Assembly (NCBI RefSeq): GCF_033568475.1
Contig: NC_133123.1
Location: forward strand, 4,464,001 to 4,528,000
From: Henckelia pumila
Taxonomy: Eukaryota; Streptophyta; Magnoliopsida; Lamiales; Gesneriaceae
DNA: 64,000 nucleotides
Direction of reading: 5' to 3'
The notes under the pieces are model-generated. The model did no database searches and was not told where the DNA came from. It was given only the letters and a program-made list of their open reading frames with translations. Numbering within the stretch: the stretch's first letter is position 1; each line of letters starts with the position of its first letter. The position numbers and the translations under genes are program-made. Positions 60,240-64,000 of the stretch are shown here, piece after piece.

Positions 60240-63177
60240 TGTAATGCCAAGAACTTCTAAAATTCTAAAATCATGCCTAAAATTATTTTCAGTATTTATA
60301 TTTTAAATTTCTTGAAGTTAATTGTTTAAGTTTAAGTTAAAGTTAGCCTTGCTTGACTTATTTGAATTAAATGCCTTGAACTGTTTAGTTAGTAATTTTT
60401 ATCCAGGCAGGCGACGACGGTGGGCTTCGGTGGTTTATTTTCAAGATTTTTAATTTTAAGATTTTAAGTTAGAGGTAAAAGGGGGGTTTTGGCCAAAAAT
60501 GCAAATTTTGAATTTTTAGGGGTCAAAAAGCAATTTTATCATTTTCTTGGGTTATTTCCTAAATTTTTCATAAAATAGGATTTTATTAAATCCGGGTTAG
60601 TGGAATTTCAATCAAAATGTTGTGAGTTGAAATTTTAAATTAGAAGTTTGAAAATAGCAAAAAGTTTGAGGTAAAAAGTTTTAATAGCACAAGTAGTACT
60701 TTTGCTAGTACAAGTAAAATTTTAAAACACTACACACAATACACTACACTTTTAATTTACACTATCATTAAAACATTTCAATTAAAAAAATCAAGACACA
60801 AACCCTAACTCCCAAACCCTAGCCCTAGCCGCCCACTTCTCCCCTCTCCCTTGAAGAAGACCGCCCGCCGCCGCCAGCCACCCGTCCGCCGCCGCCTGCC
60901 GCCGTCCCCACTGCCGGAGGAGCTCCACAAGGAGCTTATCTTGGAGTTTGACCTAAAGTTCTTCCCTCCATCTCCCCTTATTTTCGAAATTATTGGGTAA
61001 AAGGTTGAAAGGCAAGTGTAGCTACTCCTTTGGGCTCACATTCAAGCAATATCTACCCCCACCCTTATGATTTCTTGCAATATTTTCGAGAATGCATGTT
61101 GTTAGAAGGTTAGGGTTTCGAATTTTTCATGTTTAGGGGCTGATTTTTTCTAAATATGTTAGGGAGTTGAGTTTATGTGGATTAATGTTGAGTATATGTG
61201 CATTGACATGGAATTAATTGAGTGTCCTTGCCAAAATTCAAATTTTCAGAATGTATAAGGACCTAAATTTCAAAATTTTGCATGTGTAGGGGCTGAAATT
61301 TAATTGATGTTGAAGTATTTAATGGTCTTGCATTGGTCTTGATTGATTGTTCAACATTTTGGAGTTTTGATGGTTAATTCTTGATATTCTTGATATGTGT
61401 TGTGAAAGTGTGGATTGAGTGTAGCCCAAGTGTTTGGGAAAAGTCCTAAGAGAGGTTATTTGAGGTGTTTGGGTGTTTGATGTGGAGATAAGTTGAGGAA
61501 AGTGGGCTAAGTGTTTAAATTGTTGGAATTGGAGGTGTGTGAGTGTGCAGGGCAGCACTGTTCACGGGGCAGGGCAGGGTCGTGGCTGAGGTCTGGGCAG
61601 GGTTAGGCTATTCCATGGTAAAGTTCATGACGTTGTGGTCGCGTCGATATAAAATGGGCTCGATTCGGATAAGAATTGAGTGAGTTATGGATTTTTCAAA
61701 ATTGGGTGCAAGTGCAGATTTTTCCTTTGAATAGGGGCTGTCCGATTTTTGTGTTTTGTAAATTTGCTCTTTTGATCTTTTGATGATACCACCTATTCCT
61801 TGGGATGATTTGGAGAGTTTGTTGAGTGTCGGTTCAAGCGGGACGGGTTTTGGATAAGGCATGACAAAGTTAAGGGCTTTTCGGTTTACTTGCTCGAGTT
61901 AAGTCAAATTTGAGGATTTTGTTGGGTAAGTTGTCTTCTTTGGACTTAGGGGCAGCCACTCATCCACCTTAAACTCACATTTTCGAGTCGAGTCTCATGT
62001 CTTAAAGATTGCTTATTCGTGTGCATTTGACGTGTTCTTGAGTTTAATAAAGAAAAAGGAAGTTTACTTGTTTGCATGTCATTTAATGTATGAGTTGAGT
62101 CTTTATAAATGAAAAGGGAAAAGAAAGCAAATATTTTTGAATGAAGTGATCTGTTTGTGACAAGAGGGGTGTTGCTAGGCCGGGGGATGCCTCGGTCTAC
62201 TCACCAAGAGGTTATAGAGGTTAGGCAAGGAGCAAGAGACATCTTGTTTACCCTTGCCACAGAGGGGCAATGTGGGATCGGGAGGCATCTCGGTCTCCTT
62301 GCCATAGAGGGGTTAAGTTCGGCGGGAGAAATCTCGTCGTCTTGCCGGCATAGTGCACTGCAGCCATGATCATGATCGAAACAGAGGGTCACAAATCAGG
62401 GATCGGATTTCTAAGAGGAAAAAGTAAAGAAAAGTTTAAAAGTTAAAGTTTCACAATTTTAGTTGACTCGTTTTGCATTGATGTCAGTCTTTCAGTTATG
62501 CATGAGTCTAAGTTGAATGTTATGAAAGTTAAAGTTTATCATAGTGTGAGTTCATTAATGCATGATTTCTATATCTTTCTAGTTTCATGCATATTACAGT
62601 TTAAGTTGAGTTTTTGCATCACGTATTTTAAACCCTTGTTATTATCCTAGTTATGCTTGTTGAGTCTTTAGACTCACTATGCTTGAATGTTTGCAGGTGA
62701 GGATTTTGTGGAGGAGACGGAGGGGCGTGATCTACTGGGATGAGGCCATCGGTAGTGCAAGGCCCAGTGACCGTTGCTTCCTTTTAGTTTATGTTTTTTC
62801 CGCACAGTTATCGAATTTGTAATAATGAAGTATTATTTGAGATCTTGTAGTATTTATAGCCAGGATGTGCATTCCCTGTGCTACAGCTTATGTTTTGAAG
62901 TACGTTTTCCGCTTTTACAAGTTTATGATTATCGTTGGAATTAATTTTAAATGCTTTAGTTTACTTTATGCTGTAACCGGGAGGTGGTTACTAGGATTGC
63001 ATGTTTATGTTTAACGCACTTAGTTTTGAAGTCAATTTTCTTTCCTTATTTAAATTGCTGTTTGAGTCTTGATGGCTTATTTGTTTTACAAATAGGTCAT
63101 GACAAAATTTTTTAAAAATCCGTAATTTTTCCTTTATTTTAATTATAGTCTAGTAGCGTGTAGTTAGGGTCGTTTCA
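60240..63177 (+). repeat. 5' LTR of the Ty3/gypsy element
   Basis: Begins TGTAATGCCAAGAAC and ends GGGTCGTTTCA, directly before the primer-binding site. A GC-rich block lies at 60820-60920, and a GACTCACTATGCTTG motif at 62671 recurs, as I recall, in Tekay-type LTRs. Its partner LTR is outside the window, so insertion age cannot be measured here. Confidence 0.8.
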
Positions 63178-64000
63178 GTTGGTATCAGAGCACGGTCTTG
63201 GTTTGGGCTGAGCCTACTGCCGGTTGCTGAAACTCAAGGGATCTCGCCTCAAAGTCTGTAAGATTTAAGTTTAATGTCTCTATCTGTTTAAGTTTTGATG
63301 TATTAGTTTCTTGAGTTATTGATAAGTTTAAATTTGAAGTAAAAATATTTTCTAAGGCATGAAATTTGAATGTTGGATTTTCTCAATGCGTTTAGATGGC
63401 TCGTCGTCATGATCCGCGTGCAGTTACGCCTCCACCGCCTCCACCGGCGCCGCAGGTGGATATAGGAGGGCAGGTGCTAGCAGGATTGGCCCGTATCCTC
63501 GAGCGTCATGTGGATGCTCCTGTTGCTAGATCGGAGACTACTTATGAGCAGTTTCGGAAGATGAATCCGAAGGACTTCGCTGGCACCACTGATCCGTTGA
63601 TAGCGGAGGGTTGGATCCGCTCCCTTGAAGTGATCTTTCGCTATATGCAGATGGGAGATCCAGATAGAGTGAGATGTGCTGTGTTTCTCCTCCAGGATGA
63701 TGCCGCCCTCTGGTGGGAGGGTATGGAGAAGATTGTGAACCCAGCTACTCTACCTTGGGCTGAGTTCAAGAAGTTGTTCTTTGAGAAGTACTTTACTGCT
63801 GATGTGAGAGCCCGTTTGAAGACGGAGTTTATGAGCTTGAGGCAGGGTGATCTGTCGGTAGCCCAGTTCGTGGTGAAGTTTGAGAGAGGCTGCCATTTCG
63901 TGCCATTGATTGGAGATGATGAGAAAGAGAAGCTGGAGCACTTTCTTGTAGGGCTTCGACCTACCATCCGTAGGGATGTGCTGATGGCTGAGCCATCTGA
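60240..64000 (+). mobile_element. Ty3/gypsy LTR retrotransposon, 5' portion, nested in the copia relic
   Basis: The 5' LTR spans 60240-63177 (TG...CA, 2938 bp). A primer-binding site TGGTATCAGAGC follows at 63180, complementary to the 3' end of initiator Met tRNA. A gag frame starts at 63396 and runs off the end (start MARRHDPRAVTPPPPP; capsid-type block with AALWWEGMEK and WAEFKKLFFEKYF). The very long LTR and gag type suggest a Tekay/Del-like chromovirus. Pol and the 3' LTR lie beyond the window, so whether it is whole cannot be judged. It is younger than the copia copy it entered. Confidence 0.88.

Noticed and set aside
62157-62392. Overlapping frames in the gypsy LTR
   Set aside because: Chance frames in the GC-richer part of a long LTR.

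Overview
The window is nuclear DNA from a flowering plant, almost certainly a eudicot. The genes are split by many short AT-rich introns, the encoded proteins belong to plant families, and the intergenic DNA is full of plant transposable elements. A Lamiales-like asterid is my best guess, because several repeats (a GTGAGACGG-type inverted-repeat family and a tRNA-derived SINE) resemble ones I associate with that order. This placement is inference only.

Layout. Positions 1168-6345 (+) hold a complete 15-exon MLO gene of the MLO11/MLO14 type. It is followed by a partial duplication and a convergent secreted Gly/Cys-rich protein gene (6979-7623, -). A two-exon gene for a 56-residue single-span membrane protein lies at 9393-10491 (-). 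After a repeat-rich gap (SINE, long inverted-repeat element, MITEs) comes an SDE5-like RNA-silencing gene (15319-20689, +). A probable non-autonomous Helitron (21410-23858) separates it from a long run of minus-strand genes: a P-class PPR protein (24414-26405), an RMA-type RING E3 ligase (27095-27865), plastid thioredoxin m (37529-38969), CMP-Kdo synthetase KDSB (39708-41709), a TRF4/5-like non-canonical poly(A) polymerase (42361-47483), an unrecognised acidic protein (49341-49865) and a UBC25/26-like large E2 (52655-56525).

The 29.8-37.1 kb gap holds a hAT relic with a perfect 8-bp target duplication, a PIF/Harbinger-like MITE and other short repeats. The 47.6-52.6 kb gaps hold a second hAT-type MITE, a Mutator-type element with a perfect 9-bp duplication and palindromic GAGCTC-rich DNA. 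The right end is retrotransposon: a partial Ty1/copia pol relic on the minus strand (59173-60239), cut by the 5' LTR (60240-63177), primer-binding site and gag start of a Ty3/gypsy element that runs out of the window.

The genes are ordinary single-copy euchromatic genes with no shared pathway. Two are plastid or mitochondrial proteins, two belong to the ubiquitin system, two act in RNA pathways, and KDSB feeds RG-II pectin synthesis. I found no clear undescribed multi-gene system. The main novelties are the structured repeats, two GC-AG introns, a duplicated splice-acceptor block in KDSB, the fragment of the Gly/Cys-rich gene behind MLO, and two proteins I cannot name.
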